Source: Leptidea sinapis
Taxonomy: Eukaryota > Arthropoda > Insecta > Lepidoptera > Pieridae
DNA: 64,000 nucleotides
Direction of reading: 5' to 3'
NCBI RefSeq assembly: GCF_905404315.1
Contig: NC_066287.1
Location: forward strand, 6,138,001 to 6,202,000
Under the pieces are notes generated by a model. It searched no databases and was not told the origin of the DNA. It worked only from the letters and a program-made list of their open reading frames with translations. This document shows, piece by piece, positions 33,301 through 44,200 of the stretch. The stretch's first letter is position 1. Every line of letters begins with the position of its first letter. Both the position numbers and the translations under genes were made by a program.

Positions 33301-36300
33301 ATCAGGGATCATTTGTGACAATGTGACAGCTGACACAATCAATGTTGCCATTCCAACCACTGCACTAGCTGCACCAGGTGCAATACCTGAAATCATTTAG
33401 TATATTATAGTAAACAAAATATAATCTAAATTTGGTAAATAAAGTAATACCTTACCATCAAAGAGGGAAGCTGAATCAATTCTGGCTGTTACCAGTGTAA
33501 CTGGCATGCTTTTCGTTTCGTTCTGTTAAAAAACAAAATAAAGATACACGTTTATTTTTATTACTTTTTATCGTGTCGTTGGTAGGCCTCCCACAAGATG
33601 GACCGACGATCTGGTCAAGATAGCCAGAATAGGCGTGGCGATCTTGAGATGATACTTTGAATTTTAAGCCCTATTTGTGAAATTAGGAGGGTAGACTGTA
33701 TAACATCTCTAAAAATAACACCTATTTCTTTGTGCAGTTTTTGTTGCATAAGTAACACAAAAAATAGTCTATGTGCACCCTATGCATATACTTCAATTAG
33801 TTCATCAAAGGCGAATCACGCAAAAGGCAAAAAGATGCCAATGCTTTGGTCAATAGTCATCCACGAAGTGAGTGAATCGGTTTATAACTGCATAGTTGTG
33901 ACAGGGAAATGCTGCTGCTCCCTTAAAGGCTGGCAACGCTCCTGTGATTCCTCTGGTGTTGCAAGAGATTGTGGTCGGCGGTGATCACTTAACAACAAGT
34001 GACCCGTACGCTCGTTTGTCCTCCTATTTCATAAAAAAAAAGGGTTATCGCATTCTTAGATGACTTCATCGACACTTGTGCCACTTCAGTTTCCCACTAA
34101 AAGTATTTCTCTGGTTATCCAATATTCACATCCAATCCTAGTATTCAATATTAGTGATCATATTAAATGAGATAATTATAACATTTCTCTAACCTGGACA
34201 CGTGGAAAAAGTGAGTAATACACATTGTAGTCACCCAACGGATCACAAACTTTAGTTGACGTCAAAAATGCTGATGATGCTGACCTAAAAGAAAACATAT
34301 GAAATTTGAAAAGGACATACAAACATACAGATACTATTACGATATTATACTCGTCGGAGTTCAGTTCTCTTAAAACCATAAAAAATGAAAAAAGTGCCAT
34401 ACAGAAACTTGTGTCTTCTATAGAGTCCCCTCTTGGCAAGGTTGCGAATAGGGTAAAATGGACCTTATCCAATTTAACTTTCAGAAGACTCAAGTTTTGC
34501 GCAATGATCACGGAAAAAAGCCCTATTTGTCGTTAAGCTGGCCCACATTCAGGCGCTGTATAAAGCGCAGGTATATATCACATATGGTCTGAAGTCTGAT
34601 GTACCCCAGTATTTCACCTTCGCACGACACGCCCCAAGTTACGATATCATCCCCACCATCTGGATGTGTGGCGGTCCTCCACAGTGCGGTTTTTAAGGAG
34701 CTTTCTTCCTCGCACTACGAAGCAGTGGAATGAGCTTCCTTGTGCGGTGTTTCCGGGACGATACGACATGGGTACCTTCAAGAAAAGCGCGTACACCTTC
34801 CTTAAAGGCCGGCAACGCTCCTGTGATTCTTCTGGTGTTGCAGGAGAGTGTGGGCGGCGGTGATCACTTAATTCCAGGTGACTCGTACGCTCGTTTGTCC
34901 TCCTATTCCATAAAAAAAAAGTATCAACTCGAACCAATTGACTACGTTCAACTCGAATTGTTCTAGTGGATCCAACGCTATGTGTACGGCTAGATGACTT
35001 GGGGTTACGTAGAGAGATCGCATTTATCACGGGTGTTCTGAAGAGCTGAGTGAAATGATTCCTGCCGCCGAATTCCACCTTCGCACGACACGCCACAAAT
35101 AAGGATATCATCCCTTCTATCTGTATATGTGGCATCCCTCCACAGTGTGCTTTTCAAGGGCCTTCCTTCCACATATAACCAAGCTGTGGATTGAGCATGA
35201 CATGGGTTCCTTTAAAAAAACGCGTACACCTTTCTAAAATGCCAGCAGCACTCCTGTAATTCTTCTGGTGGTGCAAGAGAATGTGAGCGGCGATCACTTA
35301 AAATCATCCCTTCGCTCGTATGTCCTCCTCTTTCATAAAAAAATTCATCAATATTAAAATAAATGGAATAATTTTAAACTCTGTCTAAAAACTGTTAACT
35401 AACCTTCTTAGACAGACTGCACTATTAACAGCCGCATACATAAAAGAATTCAACTGGAGAGAGCACAGTGACTTTCCTCTTTGATTATCCTTATCCAGAT
35501 TAAAGCTGAAAAGATACATTCTCAACATAAGAAACTGGAATAGAAACTACAATTATACATAAATTATAAGATCTGTCAAAAAGATTATAAAAGACGATGA
35601 TAAACTTGTGTAGACACCAAGCTGTTAAGCGTAGAAGGCGAAAATAAATTTAGAACAAAACAGTAAAGAGAAGCTGTTTTTTATCCTAAACTATACATAC
35701 AAGAAGTATCTGTTTGTAATATTTAAAAAAAAACTTAAATAAATTTTTAGAATATTTGCATAATTGTTTGTTCTGGCTTATCTCTAAAACACATTTCTTA
35801 TTGGAAGTATTTTAACTGATTTTCACTGGCAAAAGGTTATCCTATTTTTTTAACAGTAATTAAGAGGGGCACCAGGCTTCTAAAGAAGGATGACATCAGG
35901 AAGTGAGGGAGTGTGGCAGCTTGTATATAAATAACATAAACCAAGTTTTGGTTCTGTTTCTGTATAGATACATATCTATCTATCATTCCACAATTTGGCG
36001 AGTTAATATCTTCACATGATGACTCTTGTAGAGGCAAAACAAAAAATGAGAGTTTTATGTTGCCAATAAACCCCACTAAAAAAACCCCATTTGTTGTATC
36101 ACCGCTCTTCGACAACACTTCCCTAAAAGCCTCGCCTAGTATCGGAATACTGGTTCTCGAAATCTCGAGCGATTGCCAATTCCGTGGCCATCTGGAGGGC
36201 AAAGCCAAATTGGCTTCAAAGAAACTGGGCGTCATTAATAGAGCACGGCAATACTTGCCGGCCCACTTTCTAGCGCTGTACAAAGCGCAGGTCCGGCCAC

Positions 36301-39300
36301 ACATGGAGTATTTCTGTCATCTCTGGTCTGGCGCACCCCAGTATCAGCTCGATCCATTTGACCACGTGCAACGCAGAGCAGCTCGAATTGTCGGGGAATT
36401 CCTTGTGCGGTGTTTCCGGGACGATACGACATGGGTACCTTCAAAAAAAGCGCGTACACCTTCCTTAAAGGCCGGCAACGCTCCTGTGATTCCTCTGGTG
36501 TTGCAAGAGAGTGTGGGCGGCGGTGATCACTTAACAACAGGTGACCCGTACGCTCGTTTGTCCTCCTATTCCATAAAAAAAAACCCCATTGCTCAGTTGG
36601 ATGTAAAAGCGTGGGCCATAAGTAGTAAGTTAAGGTAAGCTAGTGAAGTTATTATAAAATTCTAGTTTTGGTATCACAGATAGTAATCAGTTGATTGAAG
36701 ATTTGATCTGAAACCTATGGAATGAGCTGATTTTTTTTTTTTTTGTAAATTTTGAAGTATAATGAGATTAAGTCCATAATACTGTGTGTTGAGACTCACG
36801 ATTGGACATAGTGATTGTTGAAAGGGGTTGATGCACACATCCCACACACAGTTTACAGCTGTTATCATTTGCATTAGTATTTAAGGTTAAGGAAGTTATA
36901 AAAAAATAGGCAATTTGAATCTCTCCATTTAAAAGTTTTTTACTAGTTTTAGTATCTCATGGTATATTTAGTCACATATTTACTACACATACTATGAAAG
37001 TTTTTGTGCAATGTACAATAATCTTAATGACTAGAAGCTGTCATAGAGTTCAACCAGAATATGTTTAATAATACTTTTCCCCTTTTAGAGATACTAATTA
37101 TTTTCAAGTAGTGTTAAGAATGTATATAATGTCAAAAATCAGTTGTGAACAAAAAAATATCACATGAATTATATAAATAAACTTAATTTTAGTGATTTAA
37201 AACTACTTTATTTATTTTCCCATATGTCATCACATTCTCTGTAGCCTATTCTGGTGCAAGGTTTTTTTTAATGCCTTTCTAAATTAAGTCAACTCAGTCT
37301 TAATGTATATGCTTCTACGATATAATCCCAAAAAATGTAGAAAACAAATGTATTACGAAATTTAAAAGAATTGTTAAAAACAATAAACGATTTTCTTAAT
37401 GACACCACAGACTGGGAATAAAGTGAACACCCTCAGGCTCTATAATTATAAATGTTTATTGTATGATATCACATTTTAATCTATATTTTATATTTAAAAA
37501 AAGCCCACTGAGTTTCTTGCCCATTCTTCTCAGGTCAGAGGCAGTCTCTTGTGAATGGGATCTCTTTTAATGTTCAATAAGTGATTTTAAATCCTATTTT
37601 GAATAAAAATATTTGAATTTGAATTGTCTATTGTCTATTATTATGAAAATATTTAAAATTAACTGAAATTAATTGTACTTATATCCTACAAAATTTAAAG
37701 TTAGTTCATTCACACACATTCCATTACATATTTTTGTACCTTTTGTAGCATTTTTCAATTTTCTCAAGCTCATCTGCCTTCTCATATGGAAGAAAGAAAA
37801 TAGGGAATGGAATATCCGTTCTTAATAAACCAGTTCCCATCTCATTCCAACTAACACCACCCTGTTGGGAAGAGCAGTTACTTCCCGGATAATCATTTGG
37901 ACACTTTGTTTCTGGGCTGAATGAACTTGGCCTGAAATTTTAATTTACATAATATCTTATTGGATTTGTTCTGTATCAAAATAAATAAAGATCACACTTT
38001 TCTGTCAAAATTTAATATTAATAATTTGTGTGAAAGTGTGTCAAAAAAAAAGATGTGGTGTCGTGGGACACCAGGTAGGAACGAAGTTCCTTCAGCTAAT
38101 GTAGAATCGACACAATTTGTAAAAAAACTACACGAAAGTATTTAGAAAATTCAGTATTTTAGGAAATAATAAAATACATAAAATAAAAAAAAATCGTAAT
38201 CCAAATTATCAATTAAAATAACAAAATATGTCTCTTTATTTTTGTTTGACAACATAAAATTACATAGAAATAGAAATGACTGTCCCGCCTGTGCACATCT
38301 CATTTAACACATAATCTCCTCCAAGCCTGCCGTAAGGAACTTCGTTCCAATAAATAATAGAAAGTAATACATTATCACCTCATTGTGACATTGTCATAGA
38401 CCAAGATCCCAGCAATAGAAGAATGTTTCTCAATCAATAATCCTATAACACTATTAAAAGTATTGGTGCTGACAACACCAATGTATGGTCCAGCACTTGA
38501 GTTGTACACCAGCCATTGTGCATCTGATATATCATTAATCATATGGACAACACCGACTGTTCCATTATCAGAAGCTAAAAAGAAAAACATATTTAATGCC
38601 AAAAAGTAACTCTAACTGTTTAAAGGAGAAAAATAATTACTAACAAACTAGTGGAGATGATAGTTACAGTGAAAAATAAACCAAAATCACATATCACATA
38701 TCAGGTATTTTACACTAGAATCTATACTAATATTATAAAGCTGCAGTGTTTGTTTGTTTGTTTGTTTGAACGCGCTAATCTCTGGTACTACTGGTCCGAT
38801 TTGAATGATTCTTTCAGTGTTGGGTAGTCCATTTATCGAGGAAGGCTATAGGCTATTTTTTTTTCAAAATTAGGGATCCGTAATAAAATTGCTATTTTGT
38901 AACACAAGGTGTAAAATCGAAAAACTATTTTTGCGTGTGCTGCTAAAACTATTGACAATAGAACAAAATGTTGTACAGGCTATAATATAGGCAATATTTT
39001 ATTACTTATAAAACTATCGCGTGAATAATACTTTATATGGCAAAACAATGTTTGCCAGGTCAGCTATTATCTTATAAATATTGATGTTCACATAAAATCA
39101 GTAAGGAAAAAAATTTATTGACCCTTACCATTTTGTATAGAAATAACAGATTTATATATATATCTTAATTTTCTCATTAAACTACTTAAAATTACTGTAC
39201 ATAGAATTGAAAATTTTTACAATTTCATAGAAAAATGAATGAAAAAATGTTGAACTATCCATCATAATATTTTTTTAGTAAATTTAGTTACTTCTGAACA

Positions 39301-39686
39301 TCCTGGCACACTCACAAGGTAGCATGATACTCAACTTTTGGTTTAAATGATAATCGTAACTAAAGTTATCATTCTATATTGTAACTAGGTCTAGTGTTTA
39401 AAATTACTCACATGAACATCCTACTTGATGTGTAGCATTTAATCTTCGAAAACATGCTGCACTTCCTTCAATAGATGAATATATTCGTCCATGTAGCCTT
39501 TCGCCATTAATTACTAAAATCAACAAAATGTGGACATGAAACGTTAAATGTGCAAGGTGGAAACGTTTATTATTATAAACATAATCTAATCGACTCAATT
39601 ATGAACATTTTTTTCCTGGAAAACCTATTCTACTTACCTTCAGATATGCCCAATATAAATAATGTCACAGTTATAATAAGATACAT
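25537..39686 (-). CDS. Nct: Nicastrin, gamma-secretase subunit
   Basis: Fourteen coding exons on the minus strand: 39686-39638, 39513-39412, 38574-38379, 37931-37740, 35505-35404, 34284-34194, 33522-33456, 33386-33282, 32322-32090, 31367-31097, 29352-29198, 28810-28580, 27278-27176, 25769-25537. GT/AG borders and phases agree; the product is 709 aa, the same length as human nicastrin. A hydrophobic signal peptide starts at residue 1. The ectodomain has RLNATHQVGC, then VCDPLGDYNV, then the aminopeptidase-like site GESFDYIGS (Glu313, DYIGS 316-320), and several N-glycosylation sequons (NATH, NMT, NYS, NFS, NFT). EYSTWTES (640-647) precedes one transmembrane helix at about 667-686 and a short tail. 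It matures and gates substrates of the presenilin complex at the ER, Golgi and plasma membrane. The stop TAA lies within a GGTAAGA string, so a further exon cannot be excluded. Confidence 0.95.
25790..26050 (-). mobile_element. tRNA-derived SINE in nicastrin intron 13
   Basis: On the minus strand a tRNA-like head has an A box (TAGCCCAGTGGTTAGTGG) and a B box (GGTTCGAATCC) at about 26045-25976, followed by a body with ccgagtcaatggatgttta and a tail toward 25790. A partial body copy occurs at 26990-27090. It ends within about 20-30 bp of the exon 14 acceptor (25770-25772). It is a retroposon, not a tRNA gene. Confidence 0.65.
26230..26415 (-). mobile_element. LINE 3' fragment
   Basis: Shares, on the minus strand, the cataaacttattatgcct block with 53660-53690 (plus) and 62460-62500 (minus). 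It is the stretch just after the end of the LINE ORF. It is non-coding here and lies in nicastrin intron 13. Confidence 0.5.
26500..26830 (+). mobile_element. Repeat with internal tRNA-like segment
   Basis: Shares with 59848-60090 the order cgatctagctaggttt, then tttatcc..gtttgaatgag, then cgccactatatacaagacta, then a tRNA-like stretch (tatagctcagatggg with B box GGTTCGATTCC at about 26737) and a T-run. A fragment of the same family opens the window (1-120, minus). Confidence 0.5.
27830..28412 (+). mobile_element. Chimeric SINE-like plus Jockey-like LINE 3' part
   Basis: A piece of the 'gcggcac' repeat (27830-27902) runs directly into the LINE C-terminal region: QRRAARIVGDLALCERLDHL from about 27942, then HLDVWRSSTVRFSRSFLPRT, then the 3' end and A-run at 28400. 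The 28313-28555 part again joins a partial SINE-like copy. It lies in nicastrin intron 12. Confidence 0.7.
28895..29170 (+). mobile_element. Foldback-family element with tRNA-like unit
   Basis: The body (gagcgacatctcaagtaaat, then gagttgaataaggcatacc) is followed by a tRNA-like unit: CGGTTGACTCAGTTGGTAAT as A-box region and GATTTCAAGTCCC as B-box region, then ATCGTCCATGAATAT. It stands in nicastrin intron 11, ending about 28 bp before exon 11 sequence. Confidence 0.55.
29800..30960. other. Nicastrin intron 10 repeats
   Basis: This part of the intron holds a TG/GTAT microsatellite at 30317-30373. Next to it (30375-30700) is a stretch with the wording of non-autonomous elements that carry 'aaccgatt'-type runs (ggctcaaccgatttcgtcac, acggctttaccgatcgattc). 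No ORF and no conserved exon is seen between exon 11 and exon 10. Confidence 0.4.
32360..32545 (-). mobile_element. SINE-like repeat, 'gcggcac' family, partial
   Basis: A minus-orientation partial copy with gcactacaattgcgctcg, then cgagacataagatgttaag, then cagaccgaaacacaataatg. Compared with 51225-51525, the first ~60 bases are missing. It lies in nicastrin intron 8, directly upstream of exon 9. Confidence 0.6.
33905..34045 (+). mobile_element. Jockey-like LINE 3' tail
   Basis: A 5'-truncated copy beginning cccttaaaggctggcaacgc and running to the A-run at 34034-34042. It lies in nicastrin intron 6. Confidence 0.7.
34605..35345 (+). mobile_element. Two tandem Jockey-like LINE 3' parts
   Basis: The first copy (34605-34920) is well preserved: VWRSSTVRFLRSFLPRT-type frame, then the 3' end and A-run. 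The second (about 34925-35345) is more diverged but has the same order, again ending in an A-run. Two different ages in direct orientation suggest separate insertions. They lie in nicastrin intron 5. Confidence 0.7.
36075..36585 (+). mobile_element. Internally deleted Jockey-like LINE
   Basis: An LEGKAKLASKKLGVINRARQ block, then QRRAARIVGE, jumps at about 36398 straight to FLVRCFRDDTTWVPS and the 3' end with an A-run at 36575. About 270-330 bp present in the 27905-28412 copy are missing. It lies in nicastrin intron 4. Confidence 0.7.
37295..37625 (+). mobile_element. LINE 3' part
   Basis: Shares tgtatatgcttctac and tacgaaatttaaaagaattg with 53700-53780, followed by a 3' UTR-type segment (gcccactgagtttcttgcc, then ttgaataaaaatatttgaat). 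The same family occurs in reverse at 62130-62580. It lies in nicastrin intron 4, 115 bases from exon 4. Confidence 0.55.
38721..39067 (+). mobile_element. Helitron-like element in nicastrin intron 2
   Basis: The plus-oriented counterpart of 4814-5184: begins TCTATACTAATATTATAAAG, has a (tttg)n stretch at about 38749-38768 and ends GTCAGCTATT, with one change from CTAGT. No ORF. Confidence 0.6.
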
Positions 39687-41272
39687 AGTGTGTGAATCTT
39701 ATGCGATAATAAAAGCTTTGCAATGCTCAGGCATCTGCAACTTTACACTTCTTTAATCTTTACTTAATGAAAGTAGGGTAATTCGAATTTTCCCTTATAA
39801 ATAATTATATTAACTACTTCTAGATGTCGTATATAATTTTCTATCTCATTTCAAATAATTATTAAAACATTTCTTCATCATAAGATATATTTATGTAACT
39901 TTATTAATCTATTATTGTGAATATTAAAAGTTAGGTATATTATGAATCAACAATACAACAGCAAGATCGCGTTGTCAAATGTCACTCAAAAGTCAAAACA
40001 TGCTATTTAAAAAAACAATTTGTGTATTCCTAAAAAAAAGCACGCGGAGATTAGGTACTCCTATGTTACCTTTACCCCGTTTACATTTATTTGAATAAAT
40101 GTAAAAATATTGTATAATTGTATTGTATACTATTTTATTTGTACGTATACTATTTGTATTGTACGACTCAATATTGTGGCATGGGATTTTATGCCTGCAA
40201 TAAAGATTATTATTATTATTTTAGTGACTTATATGTACGGATCTTAATACTCTGTGTATAGTGCTAACTGCTAAATCATGCGTAAGCATCATATTAGTCT
40301 GTGCTGCTAAATGCAGTGAGCGCGGTTAAATGCCAAGTCATCGACACAGAGTACATTATATAATATAGGTATAGAGTTGTCAGTCAATTTCAAGGCGAAA
40401 GCGACATCGCGTGGGAAGTTGATGAAACATTCCTCGGTTATACCTACGTATTCGTAGGTATAATATAAATACCTGTATTATGGTTGTTTTAATTGTAATA
40501 TTAATTTTACACAGGAATTCCGCCATAAATTTAATGGTAGAATTACTGAAATGTAGATATTAGGAAGTTTGTTAAGTTACAATAAAATAAACATATTATT
40601 TCCTTCTTCTTTTATTGAAATACTTCATAGCGAATGTTTGCATTTTAACCTCCTCATCGTGCGTCGAAATTGCGCCTCGAAGTATTTATTGATGGACTGT
40701 TCAATTACATATAAATATCATAGTAGATATAGTAAATATCGTGTCAGTCAATTCGGAACTATGCTCTTTGCATTTTTATATGGAAATAAACGGAAATCAG
40801 TATATACTCAACACGCAACGAACACCAAACAACAACAATAATGAATAAGCAAAGCGATGGCGGCAAACAAATTAATAAACAACATGGCGATTGGCGGCTA
40901 CCTACTGTGTAGGCGGGCGAAGCGGGTCTATGGACTGTGTATCAATCAGTGCCCTTGACAAATTAATTTTAATGTGATGGTATTGTATGAATCAAGAAAT
41001 GTTCTAAGTGCAAACTCCGTGGTCATCGACCAGTCATCAGCTGGTCATCAGTCAGTGTCACCACGAGTGACATTTAAAAGACTGTCAGAATCTGTTTTGT
41101 TTTCCTGTTTCCAAATACCAGTTCTCCACGAGTGACAGAAGTGGTTAATCGTGAAAAATAATGTGAATTTCGTGTTTGTTTTGAACTACTTAACAATATT
41201 CAATATTTTAATTGTAAATTTCTATGTATTGAAATCGATTTAAAAGTTACACTTTTATTTTAATTTTCAACA
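39687..41272. promoter_or_regulatory. Divergent Nct-Hacd2 intergenic/promoter region
   Basis: The 1586 bases between the two start codons. It should contain both promoters; no TATA box is obvious at either start. A LINE-like 3' end with (att)n tail sits at 40140-40225, and a perfect 11-bp hairpin at 40438-40463. A ccacgagtgaca motif appears twice (at about 41061 and 41127) close to the Hacd2 start. Confidence 0.5.
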
Positions 41273-44200
41273 ATGGCGCCTAGTACTGCTAAAAAACCAA
41301 AGAATACTGAAGTATCGGGAATTGGAAAACTATATCTACTTGCATACAATGGTATTCAGACTGTTGGGTAAGCAAAATTATTTGCCTCATTAAATGGATT
41401 TATAAGTGATTACATAAATAGTTTACATTTCGATCAGAAAATTATTATTGGTCATAATACCTACGAAAGTTGTCATCATCTTAGTCCTAAGAAATTAGGA
41501 ATCAATCAAAACTCGAACTTTAAGTAATATTTATTTTAATACAATTTGTTATTTTTAAAGCAGAGTTTTTTTATTTTTTAAAATTCCTTCACTTCCGGGA
41601 CTGAATTAAATTAAATTTGTAACCAAAATTTATGACCAATGTGGGACTCTAACTCCTGCCACAACCTGAGAGTTGAACAACACATTGGCAAGGGTTGGCT
41701 CTGTTGGAAGAGTGCTCGGATGGAACCCAAGAGGTTGGGAGTTCAAGTCCTGCATAATAGAATATACAATAAATAGAATTAGTATATTTTGTATATACTT
41801 AGCAATTATTAATTAACATATGAGTTATATATTATTATACACTTTAATACAACTGAATCTTATTTTTATTTATTAAGTATATTATTGAGTTATTACCCTA
41901 ATACAACTTCTCTAGTATTTCTGCTATACTGCAAACCTTCCAATTGCAAAATTAAATTTTATTTGGTTATAAATGATAATTATCATAACATGTTTTTTTA
42001 TTCAATAGATTGTCAAATACATCAAAGTCAATCAAAAATAATACATGTGTGTAAGATTTTACTACTAGGATTTTGTCTAATATTGGTACATTAGAAGCTG
42101 ATTTTAATTATTTTTAATTGTTGTAGATGGTCGTATCTTCTGTGGCAAACTCTTGTTCATTTTTTAAATAGAGGTACTTTGGACACTTTCTGGAATGAAA
42201 TAAAGTGGACAGTTATCATATTTCAAAATGCTGCAGTTTTAGAGGTAATTATATATTTCTTGACACTTTCACTAGCCCTGGAAGGGTCTATATATAGATA
42301 TATGGCACCTATTACACTATGCATGGCATGTTTAATAGCTCAGTTGTTTTGTGTGTTAAAGAAGCTACTTAATTTCCTAATTAATTGATGTTGATACAAT
42401 ATATTATCTATATATATAAAAATCAATTGCTGTTCGTTAGTCTCGCTAAAACTCGAGAACAGCTGGACCGATTTGGAAAATTTTGGTCTTGAATTATTTG
42501 TAGAAGTCCAGAGTAGGTTTAAAAGGTGAATAAATATGAAAATGCTTGGAATTAAACAAAAACAACAATTTTGGTTTTCCTTTGAAGTGTCCCCCGTAGT
42601 TCAGAAATCAAATTGAAAGAATAGCTTACAATGAATATCTAATTTGAATTTATATCTTTCTAACTTTCGCAGGAGTTAAAAAATAAACTTAATTTTATAT
42701 ACAGAATAATGTCTGTCGGGTCAGCTAGTTTAAAATAAATGTCAGCAAAATTGTCTAGCTGTTGTAATAGTTGCAGAGAATCATTACATGTGGAATATAA
42801 CTTGTGGTAGTTTTTGATGTTGAATAAGTGATAAATCCTATTTAGGATAATAATATGTTAATTTAAAAATAGCTGATTGTAATCAAACCACGAATCTAAA
42901 TAAAATTTCAAGCAGAAAAAAAATATTAATTTCCATTTCTTCACATCTATAGTACAAAGCAGTCCATTATATGTTGAACAGTGTACTTCAAATTCATTCA
43001 TAAAAAAGTAAGATCAAAGCCACAAGTGCAATGTGTAGCGGGAGGTTTACTTGAACATAATTTTACAGATTTTCAATGCTGCAATTGGACTGGTACCGTC
43101 TGGGATATTAGTTGTAATTATGCAAGTTTTCTCAAGAGTTTTCTTAGTCTGCTGCTCCCTGCTGGTAACACACAGTGCTACAGTCAGTCCCGGCTTGCCA
43201 TTGTGCATACTGGCATGGTCCATTACCGAAATTGTAAGATATTCGTACTACGGACTCAATATAATGAAAGCTGTTCCGCAACCACTTATGTTCTTGAGGT
43301 AAGACATTTATTTAAAATGTATAATAATTCTTCTAAAAGTATATTATGTATATATTTCCATAATTTGATACAGTTATTTCTAAAATACTTGGAGAAGTTC
43401 AATGACAAACACACATACAATAAATATGCTAAAAACTCTCTTACTCTTTTGTTTAAATGCAAATGAGATCTACTCCGCCTTCATCTTAAACTCCTTAATT
43501 TAAACTGTAGTACATTTTTAGCATAGATCTCATCTCAGTGACATGGTCTGTATGTGTTACAATACATACCAAAGGTTGTGGGTTTGAGTCCCCGCATCAT
43601 TCATAACAATTTTGTTTTTCAAATTTTATTTGAATAATACATACCATATTGTAATTAGAGTTTTGTTATGAATTATCATACAAAAATAACACCACACCCA
43701 TGCAATACTTCTTTTATTAGAAAATTATACTCCCTTTCATAGTACGATTAGCGAGTCCTAACCCAACGTAAAAATTAACTACATATGGTTGGAAATGGAG
43801 TTGTTGTCTCACACCATACAGTACTGCAATGTCACACCATTTACAATAATTCCTACTAATATTATAAATGTGAATGTAAAGTGAATGATTGTTTGGAAAG
43901 TCTTTAAGCCAGAGCTACTGAGCCGATTTAAATATGGTACAGCGATAGACTAGAGCTTGGGAAGGGATGTGGGATACATTTTATCCCGGAACATATACCC
44001 GTTGATGTGCTATAATTATACCAATAGTAGGTTAAGTTTGTCATAGCAATCTTCCTCGAAATAAGATTCATATAATATGTTGGGATCGGGAGCGAAAGCG
44101 GGAACTGGAACTGGAACTGGAATAGGACATGAGATATTCTTCAATTCCAAACTTGCTTATTATTTTTAAAAACCTTTTATCTACGCGGACGAAGTCGCCG

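Noticed and set aside
42981..43466. A 161-codon plus-strand frame over Hacd2 exon 3
   Set aside because: It is in the wrong frame relative to the conserved HACD exon 43069-43298, which has proper splice sites.
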